Shown: positions 1-7,445 of the stretch, piece after piece
How the letters are laid out: each line of letters opens with the position of its first letter
How positions within the stretch are numbered: position 1 is the first letter of the stretch
Assembly (NCBI RefSeq): GCF_025252405.1
Contig: NZ_CP104307.1
Span: 3,410,001 to 3,474,000 of the forward strand
Direction: 5' to 3'
From: Flavobacterium sp. TR2
GTDB lineage: Bacteria > Bacteroidota > Bacteroidia > Flavobacteriales > Flavobacteriaceae
DNA: 64,000 nucleotides
Made by a program: the position numbers and the translations under genes
The notes under the pieces: generated by a model
What the model saw: only the letters and a program-made list of their open reading frames with translations
Told to the model about the DNA's origin: nothing
Databases searched by the model: none

Positions 1-111
1 GAGCAGCAATTAAAACAAGAAATAAACCAATTTTTAACTTCAGTTGAACGACAATATTTAATATCAAAAAATTACGATAAACCAAAAGAGAAAAAAATCC
101 TATATCCTTAG
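1..111 (+). CDS. 3' end of an unidentified gene (partial)
   Basis: An open frame runs from the first base of the window to a TAG stop at 109-111, giving 36 residues that begin EQQLKQEINQF and end KEKKILYP. The stretch is charged and probably alpha-helical. The start lies outside the window and I do not recognise the family. It could be the tail of a transposase or an unknown gene; nothing in these residues decides it. Confidence 0.45.
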   Translation, partial: EQQLKQEINQFLTSVERQYLISKNYDKPKEKKILYP

Positions 112-257
112 CGGGATTTTGAACCATCGTTCAGCTTCGATTAAATCTCCGATAGCGCCACTTTAAGACTGTTTATTTCAAACAGACTAAGAATTTCTTG
201 TGAAAAATCGAACCGTAAATGTTAGGCTGTAAAGGCTTGAAAAATCTATACATTAGA
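112..257. other. Intergenic stretch with no recognisable feature
   Basis: Between the partial gene and the first RNA-like element I see no convincing open frame or hairpin. It may be the remains of a mobile-element end, but no inverted repeat supports that. Confidence 0.4.
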
Positions 258-550
258 GCGTAAAAAAGAGACAACTAATTGCTAGTTGTCTCCTTAAGTG
301 ATCGACAGGACAAATTTCAACATCATTTTTGGATGATTTGAAGAAATTGGCGTACTATATGTAATGTCTGTCTTCCATTGGCTTTGTAAATTTGGTTTAG
401 ATGTCCTGTTGGGGATTGATGTAAAAAAACATAAAAAACTAAAAAAGTTTATGGCAATAAACTAATATACAATTTTACAAATAATATGGAGGATTTGAAA
501 AGATTTTTATACTTAAGGTAGAGTTGTCTTTCTTTGGCTCTAAGAATTAA
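258..550 (-). ncRNA. RNA-like dispersed repeat, copy 1 (5'-truncated)
   Basis: This stretch is clearly homologous to 3804-4126 and 22563-22882 on the same strand. Read on the minus strand it keeps the GCCAA motifs (one as CGCCAAT), the conserved CAGGACATCTAAACC block and the closing segment that pairs with it. It ends in a hairpin (GAGACAACTA at 268-277 against 283-292) followed by a T-run, a Rho-independent terminator. The promoter-proximal ~40 nt found in the other copies is absent, because homology stops at the stop codon of the cupin gene. It may therefore act only as the 3' UTR and terminator of the cupin operon. The tRNA-like block is present but lacks two bases (298-310). Confidence 0.6.
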
Positions 551-551
551 A

Positions 552-956
552 TTATTCCCTGGTTGCTGAATCGTATTCTTCATCAGTAACTGGGCTAAGC
601 CAAGTGACTTGAGTATCTTCCTTAAAATTAGTGATTGCAACATGAACCATTTTGGTCTCTGCGCTCGCGCCATGCCAATGTTCTACATTTTCGGGAATAT
701 TCACAACGTCACCTTTTTGAATTATTTGAGCAGGTTTGTCCTTTTCTTGATAAAGTCCTTGGCCTTCAATGACCAATAAAACCTGACCTTTTGGATGCGT
801 ATGCCAGTTTGTTCTCGCGCCAGGCTCGAAAGTTACGCTGCCTGCTGAGAATTCATTGTTTGCATCTCTTGCAATTAAGGGCTTTAAAAAAGCATTGCCT
901 GTAAACCAATCTTTAGGAAGCGGTTCTCCTTTTGGAAATATTTCTGTTGAATTCAT
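552..956 (-). CDS. Cupin-domain protein, probably detached from its lipoprotein signal
   Basis: A 134-aa single-domain cupin. The first metal-binding motif is visible as WHTHPKGQ (H52, H54, Q58) and the second as VEHWHG (H93), so a metal site is likely; Q58 replaces the more usual Glu. The substrate is unknown; relatives include small carboxymuconolactone- or quercetinase-like cupins. It is the last gene of a leftward series behind an acetyltransferase and a hydrolase. Its ATG overlaps the stop codon of a 21-aa lipoprotein signal-peptide frame (953-1018). Inserting one A in the A-run at that junction would fuse the two, so the ancestral protein was probably a cell-envelope lipoprotein. As it stands the product would be cytoplasmic unless slippage occurs. 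Confidence 0.88.
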   Translation of the reverse strand: MNSTEIFPKGEPLPKDWFTGNAFLKPLIARDANNEFSAGSVTFEPGARTNWHTHPKGQVLLVIEGQGLYQEKDKPAQIIQKGDVVNIPENVEHWHGASAETKMVHVAITNFKEDTQVTWLSPVTDEEYDSATRE

Positions 957-1018
957 AATATTTTTTTAGAATTACATGCAGTTAAAATTACTGTGAATAT
1001 AATGATTAATTTTTTCAT
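953..1018 (-). CDS. Short lipoprotein signal-peptide frame upstream of the cupin
   Basis: A 21-codon frame MKKLIIIFTVILTACNSKKI ending in TGA, with ATG at 1018 preceded by a purine-rich GAGGAAATAA. It is a textbook Bacteroidota type II signal peptide: Lys-Lys, a hydrophobic core, and lipobox LTAC followed by Asn-Ser. It has no mature part of its own. The stop overlaps the cupin start as ATGA. The frame is shifted from the cupin by one base across a seven-A run, so this is most likely the displaced N-terminus of the cupin rather than a separate gene. Confidence 0.6.
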   Translation of the reverse strand: MKKLIIIFTVILTACNSKKIL

Positions 1019-1058
1019 TTATTTCCTCTTTTTACTATAACTTGCTGATTTTGTTTGG

Positions 1059-1631
1059 TTAAAGGGTTTTGATAGTCTTTGCCGGTATCCCGCCAACGAT
1101 GGTATTATCAGAAACATCTTTTGTAACGACTGCACCAGAAGCTACAATAGAATTTTCTCCAATTGTAACACCTGGAAGAATAGTTGCATTTGCTCCAATC
1201 CATACATTTTTTTTGATGTGCACAAGACCGGGTACAAGTGAATGTCTATTTTCAGGTTCTGAAGGATGTGCTTCTGATAGCAGACTTACGTTTGGCGCTA
1301 TTAAAACATTGTCTTCAATAATGATTCCTCCCAAATCCAAAAGGGTACAATTGAAATTGATAAAAACGTTTTTTCCTATTTTGATGTTTTTTCCGTAATT
1401 AATGTAAGAAGGCGTAAATACAGAGGTGCTTTCGTCAATAATACTTCCTGTAATCTCACTTAATAGAGCTCTGATTTCAGAAGGATCACTAGAGTTGTTC
1501 ATCTTCACCAGCAACTGTTTTGTTGCATAAGAAGATTCTTGAAGGCGTTGAGCTTGTGGATCCTTTGGCGTTATTGTTTCGCCTTTTAGAAGCCTCTCAA
1601 AAATATCTTCTGTAATTTCGTTTGAATTCAT
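1059..1631 (-). CDS. Hexapeptide-repeat O-acetyltransferase (maltose acetyltransferase/NodL type)
   Basis: 190 aa. The N-terminal helical region (about 1-60) resembles the maltose-acetyltransferase leader. From residue 75 there are left-handed beta-helix hexapeptide repeats (IGKNVFI, IEDNVLI, IKKNVWI, IGENSIV) and the family's active-site His in SEAHP. The C-terminal GGIPAKTIK is the usual end of the fold. Expected activity is acetyl-CoA-dependent acetylation of a sugar or other small hydroxyl substrate in the cytoplasm. It lies 10 bp downstream of the hydrolase and 40 bp upstream of the cupin signal frame, so the three are probably co-transcribed. The exact acceptor cannot be inferred. Confidence 0.9.
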   Translation of the reverse strand: MNSNEITEDIFERLLKGETITPKDPQAQRLQESSYATKQLLVKMNNSSDPSEIRALLSEITGSIIDESTSVFTPSYINYGKNIKIGKNVFINFNCTLLDLGGIIIEDNVLIAPNVSLLSEAHPSEPENRHSLVPGLVHIKKNVWIGANATILPGVTIGENSIVASGAVVTKDVSDNTIVGGIPAKTIKTL

Positions 1632-1641
1632 GAATAAAAAA

Positions 1642-2694
1642 TTATTTTAAATTATCTAGAAAGAAAGACTGTAGTTTTTCAAACGGAATTTTATCCAATC
1701 GGTCATACAAATCAACGTGTACGGCATTTGGTATAATCATTAATTCTTTAGGTTCGGCTGCTGCCTTAAAAATATCCTCGCTAAAATATCTCGAATGTGC
1801 ATTTTCTCCCGCGATAATCAATATAGGTCTTGGGCTGATTTCTTTAATGTAAGATAGAATGGGCATATTCATCAAAGAAAATCCATTTGTCACAGTCCAA
1901 GCTCCATTTGAATTAATTGAACGTGTATGAAACCCTCTAGGCGTTTTATAATAGTCAAAATAGCCTTTAATAAATTCAGGCTCATCACCATTTAGCTTGT
2001 CTGGGTTTGGACATTGTCCGTATGCTGGTTTTCCATTTTCAGCATCTGTCCAACGTTGCTGGCTTATTTTTTCCAAAGTTTTAGTGCGTTCTTCTAAGGT
2101 AACCTTGTCATAATATCCTTTTGATGCTGCGCGCGGTATATCATACATGCTTGTTGTAACAACAGCTTTTATACGTTTATCGACAGTTGCTGCATTTAAA
2201 GCAAAACCTCCAAATCCGCAGATGCCTATAATTCCGATTTTTTCTCTATTAATGTTTTTTTGAAGACCTAAAAAGTCAACTGCAGCACTAAAATCTTCCG
2301 TATTGATATCAGATGATGCTAAATTACGAGGTTCGCCACTGCTTTCTCCCGTATAAGACGGATCAAAAGCCAATGCAGCAAATCCGCGTTCCGCCATTTG
2401 ATTGGCGTATAAACCTGATGATTGTTCTTTAACTGCCCCAAAAGGACCGCTAATTGCTATTGCAGCAAGCAATGCTTTGTCTGAGTTTTTTGGAAGATAA
2501 AGATCACCTGAAAGAGTAATGCCGTAACGATTCTTAAAAGTTACTTTTTGTCGGATTACTTTATCGCTTAATTTAAATGTATAATGTTCTTCTGTCGTAT
2601 TCATTTTCTTTTTATTTTGAATTGATTCTTTGTTTTGTGAAAAAGCTTGTCCGATAACTAAAAGAGACATAGCCGCTAATGCTGTTATTTTCAT
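1642..2694 (-). CDS. Secreted alpha/beta hydrolase with a Cys nucleophile (dienelactone hydrolase/YcjY-like)
   Basis: 350 aa. Residues 1-19 form a signal peptide ending QAFSQ. The nucleophile elbow reads GICGFGG with Cys159 in place of the common Ser, as in dienelactone hydrolases; a downstream His (VHVDLYD, near H326) can complete the triad. The N-terminal strand region (KNRYGITLSGDLYLP) and the DPSYTGES segment match YcjY-type hydrolases. A second Met at residue 31 would give a cytoplasmic form, but the first start gives a clean signal peptide. A -7 element TAATTTTG lies at 2723-2730 and a possible AraC operator just above it, so the neighbouring AraC protein probably controls it. Substrate unknown. 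Confidence 0.87.
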   Translation of the reverse strand: MKITALAAMSLLVIGQAFSQNKESIQNKKKMNTTEEHYTFKLSDKVIRQKVTFKNRYGITLSGDLYLPKNSDKALLAAIAISGPFGAVKEQSSGLYANQMAERGFAALAFDPSYTGESSGEPRNLASSDINTEDFSAAVDFLGLQKNINREKIGIIGICGFGGFALNAATVDKRIKAVVTTSMYDIPRAASKGYYDKVTLEERTKTLEKISQQRWTDAENGKPAYGQCPNPDKLNGDEPEFIKGYFDYYKTPRGFHTRSINSNGAWTVTNGFSLMNMPILSYIKEISPRPILIIAGENAHSRYFSEDIFKAAAEPKELMIIPNAVHVDLYDRLDKIPFEKLQSFFLDNLK

Positions 2695-2722
2695 CTGTTT
2701 AAAGTGTTTTAGATTACAGCTG

Positions 2723-2730
2723 CAAAATTA
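2723..2730 (-). promoter_or_regulatory. -7 promoter element of the hydrolase operon
   Basis: On the minus strand the sequence is TAATTTTG, a perfect match to the Bacteroidota -7 consensus TAnnTTTG, 29 bp above the hydrolase ATG. No good -33 TTG is seen at the right distance, which suits an activator-dependent promoter. It overlaps the T-rich tail of the terminator hairpin behind the araC gene. Confidence 0.55.
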
Positions 2731-2755
2731 AAACGGCACCATCAGGCGCCGTTAA
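2726..2755 (-). terminator. Rho-independent terminator after the araC-type gene
   Basis: On the minus strand an AACGGCGCC arm, a four-base loop, a GGTGCCGTT arm and a TTTAATTTT tail form a GC-rich hairpin with a T-rich tail 28-57 bp after the regulator stop. It separates the regulator transcript from the hydrolase operon. Confidence 0.7.
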
Positions 2756-2789
2756 AGAATATCAAACCAAAAATTAAGAATATCAAACC
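2756..2789 (-). promoter_or_regulatory. Direct repeat spaced 21 bp, candidate AraC operator
   Basis: The 13-mer AGAATATCAAACC occurs at 2756-2768 and again at 2777-2789, exactly two helical turns apart. Tandem half-sites about 21 bp apart are the typical layout of AraC-family operators. The pair sits 30-60 bp upstream of the hydrolase -7 element, a normal activator position. The distal half overlaps the stop codon of the araC gene itself. Confidence 0.5.
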
Positions 2790-3661
2790 TCGATTTTTCT
2801 ATGTGACTTTGGATTAGTTCCTGTATGTTTTTTAAAAAAGTTGTTAAAATAGGTTGGGTACTCAAATCCGAGTGCATATGCAATTTCTGCAATATTCCAG
2901 TCTGTATGCTGCAAGAGTGCTTTTGCTTCTGTCGCAATTCTTTCTGTTATGTGTGATGTGGTTGATTTGCCAGTGATTTCTTTAACCGCTCGGTTTAAAT
3001 AGTTCACATGAATGTTTAAGTTTTGTGCATAATCTTTCGCTGTTGTCATACGAAGCGGGCTGTCAGCACTTTCTATAGGAAATTGTCTTTCTAAGAGCTC
3101 AAGAAATACAGAAGCAATTCTTGATGTCCCGCTTCTGCTTTCATTATTATTTTCGGAAGGTTGCAATTTCAAAGATTCATGGATGATTAAATGTATGTAA
3201 CTGCGTATGAGTTCATCTTTATAGGTATAATCGCTTTTTTGTTCTTCAATCATTTTTTGAAAAAGAGTATTAAGAAACAATCTCTGTTCTTCTGAAATGC
3301 GAAGAACAGGTGTTCCTCCAATTTTAAAAAAAGGCGATTGATGAAGACTTTCGGAACGTTCGGACTGTTTTAAAAATTCCTCAGAAAATAAAATCGTGTA
3401 ACCAGTGTATGTTGTAGAAATTGTTTCCCATGAATAGGGTATATGCGGATTGCCGAAAAACAATATAGTTCCCTGCTGATCAAAGCTTTTATCAGCATAA
3501 TGAATTTTACTGTGCCCCGTAGTCAGACATATTTTAAAGAAATCTTTTCTGCTGTAAATACGGGTCGCATTACTGTCATCTTCTATTTGAAAAGCTTTGA
3601 AACCTTTTAGCTTAAGCTCATTGTTAAACTCAGAAACACTGCGAACTGTTTTTTCTTCCAT
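2783..3661 (-). CDS. AraC-family transcriptional regulator
   Basis: 292 aa. The N-terminal half (about 20-160) is a cupin-like sensing region; the C-terminal ~100 residues hold the two AraC helix-turn-helices, the second being WNIAEIAYALGFEYPTYFNN followed by FKKHTGTNPKSHR. The start at 3661 is supported by a perfect -7 element TAACTTTG (3666-3673) directly upstream, giving a very short leader. It is followed by the hydrolase-acetyltransferase-cupin series in the same direction and is their likely regulator. The effector is unknown; such regulators in Flavobacterium often sit beside redox or small-molecule enzymes. Confidence 0.92.
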   Translation of the reverse strand: MEEKTVRSVSEFNNELKLKGFKAFQIEDDSNATRIYSRKDFFKICLTTGHSKIHYADKSFDQQGTILFFGNPHIPYSWETISTTYTGYTILFSEEFLKQSERSESLHQSPFFKIGGTPVLRISEEQRLFLNTLFQKMIEEQKSDYTYKDELIRSYIHLIIHESLKLQPSENNNESRSGTSRIASVFLELLERQFPIESADSPLRMTTAKDYAQNLNIHVNYLNRAVKEITGKSTTSHITERIATEAKALLQHTDWNIAEIAYALGFEYPTYFNNFFKKHTGTNPKSHRKIEV

Positions 3662-3665
3662 GATG

Positions 3666-3673
3666 CAAAGTTA
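3666..3673 (-). promoter_or_regulatory. -7 promoter element of the araC-type gene
   Basis: TAACTTTG on the minus strand matches TAnnTTTG perfectly and ends four bases before the start codon, so the transcript would be nearly leaderless. Confidence 0.5.
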
Positions 3674-3803
3674 ATAAAATCAAATCTAATTAATAGAAAT
3701 GTGGTATCAACGAAGTGGGAATTATATCCGTTCCTAATATTTGGAAAATTCCTTGCAGTTATGAAATGAGAAATTAATTTGTGTTAGAAGTAATAGCAAG
3801 AAG

Positions 3804-4126
3804 TATAAAAAAATGGCGCCAATTCTCTTCAATTGGCGCCATTTGGCTTTGTGACCTCGACAGGACAAATTACAACATCTTTTTTGGATGATTTGAAGAG
3901 ATTGGCTTACTATATTTAGTGAATGTCTTTGATTGGCTTTGTGAATTTGGTTTAGATGTCCTGTTGGGGAATGATGCAAAAAAAATATAAAAAGCTTAAT
4001 CGTTTATTCCATTAAAGTAATATATAATTCTACAAATATTTTGGAGTATATGAAAAGAATGTTATAGTTAGTGTTCAATTGTCTTTATTTGGCTATATGA
4101 ATTACTTCATGCGATTTAGGTTTTTC
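3804..4126 (-). ncRNA. RNA-like dispersed repeat, copy 2 (complete; candidate small RNA gene)
   Basis: Read on the minus strand this is a self-contained transcription unit. A -7 element TACATTTG lies at 4131-4138, no open frame follows, and a perfect 14-bp terminator stem (AAATGGCGCCAATT, 3811-3824 with 3831-3844) is followed by seven T. Four GCCAA motifs (ATAGCCAAAT, AAAGCCAATC, TAAGCCAATC, AAAGCCAAAT) occur in likely single-stranded parts. A 10-bp pairing joins the CAACAGGACA block to TGTCCTGTCG and encloses about 90 nt. TCCTGTCGAGGTCAC (3851-3865, minus strand) is identical to the 3' end of the tRNA-Arg at 28263. Two further copies lie at 258-550 and 22563-22882. I recognise no known RNA family. 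Confidence 0.65.
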
Positions 4127-4395
4127 GCACAAATGTAATGCCTTTGACACTTATAATTCGTTGCTGTAATATTTAGAATAAAACTTAGAATTTCCAAAAA
4201 AATTAAAGAACCGTGTTAACTTTTTGCGGTAAAAAAAATTACTAGTTCCAATAATGATTCAGGTCATTTTTGAGATTGATGTACATCATTTTTTCCCCCC
4301 TATTCTTTAATCAATTTTGTTTTATCACAAACAGGAGGTTTGCTGTAGAGGTTTGATCTGCAGCACTGAATTAATTTTTTAAACTAAAAAGCGCC
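4127..4395. other. Intergenic region upstream of the BON pair
   Basis: It holds the outward promoter of RNA-like copy 2 on the left (-7 element TACATTTG on the minus strand at 4131-4138) and the double palindromic operator and promoter of the first BON gene on the right (4255-4319). No open frame is seen. Confidence 0.6.
4255..4319 (+). promoter_or_regulatory. Tandem FNR-type operator and -7 element of the BON operon
   Basis: Two TGA-N6-TCA palindromes, TGATTCAGGTCA (4255-4266) and TGATGTACATCA (4277-4288, a perfect palindrome), have centres exactly 22 bp apart. The -7-like CAATTTTG at 4312-4319 is centred exactly 33 bp after the proximal operator. This puts the operator near -41 of the expected start site, as in class II Crp/FNR promoters. 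The same geometry recurs at six other promoters of the island. Confidence 0.75.
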
Positions 4396-5055
4396 ATGAA
4401 AAAGAATAATGACATTTTAAGAAAAGAAGTAAAAGAAGCCCTAAAATGGGAGCCTATTTTACATAGTACTGAAATTGATGTGCATGTCAACGAAGGTGCA
4501 GTTGATCTGGGAGGGACTGTAGATACCTATGCTCAGAAAAAGGAAGCGGAACATGTTGTTAAAAAAATTCCAGGGGTTAGGGATGTGGTTAATAATGTAA
4601 AAGTTGATTTGTTTACATCAGATATTAGAAGTGACAAGGAAATAACAGATTTAGTCATTAAAACCCTGAAGGAAAACTGGGCAGTCCCAAACCATAGATT
4701 GACAATTACGGTCAAAGACGGCTGGGTTACTCTTAAAGGAATACTGCATTGGAATTTCCAAAGAAAGGCAGCTGATGAAGCAATCCGCTATCTTAATGGA
4801 GTGAGGGGCGTTATTGATGAGATCAAAATAGAAGCTGAGATCAAAAATGAAATTGAGAAAGAAATTGTTGAAAAGGCGCTGCGGCACAGCTGGCTCTTAG
4901 ATGTCGATAATATCAAAGTCAGAGTAGATGGGAAAACAATCTTTTTGAGCGGAAATGTCGATTCGCTTTTCGAAAAAGAAGAAGCAGAGAGAATTGCCTG
5001 GAATACGCCCGGTGTCTGCTTTGTGGATAATGAGCTTTTGGTGGAGTTTAACTGA
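4396..5055 (+). CDS. Triple BON-domain stress protein (OsmY-like), paralogue 1
   Basis: 219 aa made of three BON domains (about 5-72, 78-146, 150-219), each with the glycine-containing pattern such as VDLGGTVDTYAQKKEAEHVVKKIPGV. No signal peptide is visible, unlike E. coli OsmY, so the protein is probably cytoplasmic. BON domains are thought to bind phospholipid or membranes during osmotic and other stress. The gene begins the first rightward unit of the island, 24 bp ahead of a second BON gene, behind a double FNR-type operator. A third paralogue is at 9761-10429. Confidence 0.93.
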   Translation: MKKNNDILRKEVKEALKWEPILHSTEIDVHVNEGAVDLGGTVDTYAQKKEAEHVVKKIPGVRDVVNNVKVDLFTSDIRSDKEITDLVIKTLKENWAVPNHRLTITVKDGWVTLKGILHWNFQRKAADEAIRYLNGVRGVIDEIKIEAEIKNEIEKEIVEKALRHSWLLDVDNIKVRVDGKTIFLSGNVDSLFEKEEAERIAWNTPGVCFVDNELLVEFN

Positions 5056-5079
5056 AATGGATAATCAAAATATAAAGTT

Positions 5080-5751
5080 ATGAAAAACAATGAAGCATTA
5101 CAGCAGGAAATACAGGAAGCAATGAAGTTCGAACCAATGCTTCATGCCGCCGAAATTGGTGTCGCTGTCAAAGAAGGCATTGTTACCCTTAACGGGACTG
5201 TAGATAACCTGATAAAGAAAACCGAGGCATTGCATGCTGCAAAAAAAATCAAAGGAGTGGCAGCAATTGTAGATGAAATTGAAGTGAAGCTTGACAATTC
5301 TCTGGTTGTTTCCGATCAGGATATTGCAGCAAAAATTGTAAAAAAGCTGAAAGAAAATCTAGTTGTCCCGCAAAATACAATTAGCCTTACCGTCGAGAAC
5401 GGAAATGTAACAGCAGAAGGAATTGTGCCTTGGAACTTTCAAAGAGAGACTGCTCTGGATATTATTAGAAACCAAGCAGGAGTAAGAGATGTTACAAATA
5501 ATATAAAATTAAAAAGGGAGCTTTATGATCAGGCTGAGAAGGAGATACTGGAAAAAGCGCTTCGCAGACATTGGGCTTTTGATATGGATGAAATAGACAT
5601 TCAGGTTGCTGGAGCAACCGTTCAGCTTTCAGGTACGGTGGGTTCCATTTTTCAAAAGGAAGAAGCTGAAAGGATTGCTTATAAGACTCCTGGAGTAATA
5701 AAAGTTGTAAATCATTTGAAAGTAAATTTGGAACAGCCTTATTTATGTTAG
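5080..5751 (+). CDS. Triple BON-domain stress protein, paralogue 2
   Basis: 223 aa with the same three-BON layout as its upstream neighbour, for example ALHAAKKIKGVAAIVDEIEV in domain 1 and AERIAYKTPGVIKVVNHLKV in domain 3. It follows paralogue 1 by 24 bp and is probably a tandem duplicate in one operon. No signal peptide. It is followed after 57 bp by the LOG gene, which may be part of the same transcript since I see no terminator between them. Confidence 0.93.
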   Translation: MKNNEALQQEIQEAMKFEPMLHAAEIGVAVKEGIVTLNGTVDNLIKKTEALHAAKKIKGVAAIVDEIEVKLDNSLVVSDQDIAAKIVKKLKENLVVPQNTISLTVENGNVTAEGIVPWNFQRETALDIIRNQAGVRDVTNNIKLKRELYDQAEKEILEKALRRHWAFDMDEIDIQVAGATVQLSGTVGSIFQKEEAERIAYKTPGVIKVVNHLKVNLEQPYLC

Positions 5752-5808
5752 AATCGAAAAGACTTTAACAAGACAGCCAAATAATCTTCATAATTTAAAT
5801 TAAAGATT

Positions 5809-6504
5809 ATGATCAATCAAAAAGAAAAGGCGGAAATTAAGTTTTTGGAAGGCCCACAGTCAAGATTAACGGAGCTGAAATTTATTGTTTCAACTTTGCT
5901 GGAACTGGTAAGATGTTTTAGCAAGCTTCGTTCAATTGGCCCCTGCATCACTTTTTTCGGATCGGCACGTTTTAGAGAAGGCCATCCTTACTACGAATTT
6001 GCCAGAGAGGCGGCTGGCGAGTATGCCAAACTTGGATTTACCATTATGACCGGCGGCGGTCCGGGTTTAATGGAAGCCGCAAATCGTGGAGCCAGAGAAG
6101 CTGGCGGAAAATCCGTTGGATGCAACATTAAGCTTCCCATTGATCAGAGCCCAAATTCTTACCTTGATAAATGGGTAGAGGCAAAGCATTTTTTTGTACG
6201 CAAGATACTTTTGGTCAAGTATTCCTTTGCCTTTATTGTAATGCCGGGAGGTATTGGGACTCTAGATGAATTTTTTGAATCCTTGACACTAATTCAGACA
6301 GGCAAAATCAGAAATTTTCCCATCATCATATTCAATACCCAATACCATAAGCAGCTAGTTGAGCACATCAATTCATTGAAAGAAAAGGGAACTATAAATG
6401 AAGCTGACTTAAAGCTTTTTATTGTAACGGACGATATTGAGCAGGCAAGACTTTTTATTATTGAAGATAGCATCAAGCGCTACGGACTTAAACCAAAATT
6501 TTAG
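5809..6504 (+). CDS. LOG-family Rossmann-fold protein (nucleoside 5'-monophosphate phosphoribohydrolase)
   Basis: 231 aa. Family signatures are clear: GGGPGLMEAANRGAREAGG near residue 85 and MPGGIGTLDEFFE near 145, the PGGxGTxxE motif of LOG/TIGR00730 proteins. LOG enzymes split nucleoside monophosphates such as cytokinin riboside 5'-monophosphate or AMP into base and ribose 5-phosphate. In bacteria outside plant associations the substrate is often AMP or unknown. The N-terminal ~35 residues extend beyond the core. It lies in the stress island behind the BON genes, ends close to a convergent lipoprotein gene, and acts in the cytoplasm. Confidence 0.92.
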   Translation: MINQKEKAEIKFLEGPQSRLTELKFIVSTLLELVRCFSKLRSIGPCITFFGSARFREGHPYYEFAREAAGEYAKLGFTIMTGGGPGLMEAANRGAREAGGKSVGCNIKLPIDQSPNSYLDKWVEAKHFFVRKILLVKYSFAFIVMPGGIGTLDEFFESLTLIQTGKIRNFPIIIFNTQYHKQLVEHINSLKEKGTINEADLKLFIVTDDIEQARLFIIEDSIKRYGLKPKF

Positions 6505-6556
6505 GTTAATAGCCAGGAATGTTTCAGTACGTTATAACTTCGGCATATTAGAAAAA

Positions 6557-7195
6557 TTATTTCTTCAGATTTTTGATCACTTTTTTTGCAAACATATCCT
6601 GTATTATCAGTCTCCCATATTGATGCGCAAGACTTGAAATACTTAAAGGATTAAAGGATTCTGTACGAACAGAATAGACCAGGTTTTGATCAGGCACACT
6701 ATATAAATTGCTTTCCCAAAAATATGAGGTATCATTTATATAATAGCCTTCGTCATAAATTTTACTATAAATAGCTGCATAGTATGGATAAAAACGGTTG
6801 TAACTGTATTGATCTGCAATGCCATACATAGTGGCAGGGACATGATATTTTTCTTTGTCACGGCTAAGCAGGACAATAGTCAACACCGCATCTGCACCAG
6901 CCTGCTGCAGTTTTTTTAAGATCAGTTTTTCATCCGTGATATTAGAAGCGCTTAAATCAAAAAGATCAGTAGAGCACATGGCATTATACCCCAGATTGCA
7001 TAAATCATCGGCTAAATGATTTTCCATTTTTTTCTGCAGCTCATAATCCGATTCTTTTGCCAAAGCAGCCACTATAATTTTTTCTTTTTCAAGGTTTACC
7101 TTCTTTGGTGATACATAAGAGCTAGTGATCCTGCTGCTTGAACACTGAATCAATATAAGGGAGGAAAATGCAATAATGTATGGAGCTGCTTTCAT
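6557..7195 (-). CDS. Lipoprotein of unknown function, candidate FNR-type regulon member
   Basis: 212 aa with the start placed at the internal Met at 7195. This gives a proper lipoprotein signal MKAAPYIIAFSSLILIQCSS with the lipidated Cys at residue 18. A start at 7273 would add 26 residues and run over the promoter and operator (7220-7262), so it is rejected. The mature part has alpha/beta character (EKIIVAALAKES, GADAVLTIVLLSR) and resembles periplasmic nucleotide-like stress lipoproteins, but I assign no family. It is convergent with the LOG gene. A single TGA-N6-TCA operator sits 56 bp above the start. Confidence 0.8.
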   Translation of the reverse strand: MKAAPYIIAFSSLILIQCSSSRITSSYVSPKKVNLEKEKIIVAALAKESDYELQKKMENHLADDLCNLGYNAMCSTDLFDLSASNITDEKLILKKLQQAGADAVLTIVLLSRDKEKYHVPATMYGIADQYSYNRFYPYYAAIYSKIYDEGYYINDTSYFWESNLYSVPDQNLVYSVRTESFNPLSISSLAHQYGRLIIQDMFAKKVIKNLKK

Positions 7196-7219
7196 AAGAA
7201 TGAATATTAAAATACAAAG

Positions 7220-7262
7220 TAAAGTTATTGATATCCCAAAAAATGAAATATGACCCAGATCA
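7220..7262 (-). promoter_or_regulatory. FNR-type operator and -7 element of the lipoprotein gene
   Basis: The operator TGACCCAGATCA is at 7251-7262 and the -7-like TAACTTTA (minus strand) at 7220-7227. Their centres are exactly 33 bp apart, the spacing shared by all the operators of this island. Only one palindrome is present here. Confidence 0.68.
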
Positions 7263-7445
7263 TTTTTAAGCATCCATTTCTTTTAATCTGCTTGAAGTTA
7301 AAAAGGCTTTTTGATATTGGTTATCAGCCTGCAGCAGCATATCGCATTACCAGCTGTTGTTTAGTCCTCAATGGATCTAGAACAACGTTTTGGGAAAAAT
7401 AATAAATGATTAAAAAATAAATCCAACATTTTAAATCAATAAAGT

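Noticed and set aside
449..673. Minus-strand 74-codon frame beginning in the cupin gene and running into RNA-like copy 1
   Set aside because: It lies in another frame of the cupin gene and of the repeat, with no conserved features; a shadow frame.
3734..3979. Minus-strand 81-codon frame inside RNA-like copy 2
   Set aside because: The frame is not kept in copies 1 and 3, starts inside the element and reads through the terminator hairpin, so the element is treated as non-coding.
3804..4126. Assignment of the RNA-like element to 6S RNA, tmRNA or RNase P
   Set aside because: The expected conserved cores (large open bubble, tag frame with tRNA-Ala-like ends, or the RNase P signature) are not seen.
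7196..7273. Longer N-terminus of the lipoprotein gene (start at 7273)
   Set aside because: It would place the operator and -7 element inside the coding region and bury the lipoprotein signal.
7312..7326. TGATATTGGTTATCA as an operator upstream of the lipoprotein gene at 7446
   Set aside because: The spacer is 9 bp rather than 6, unlike all other sites of the island.
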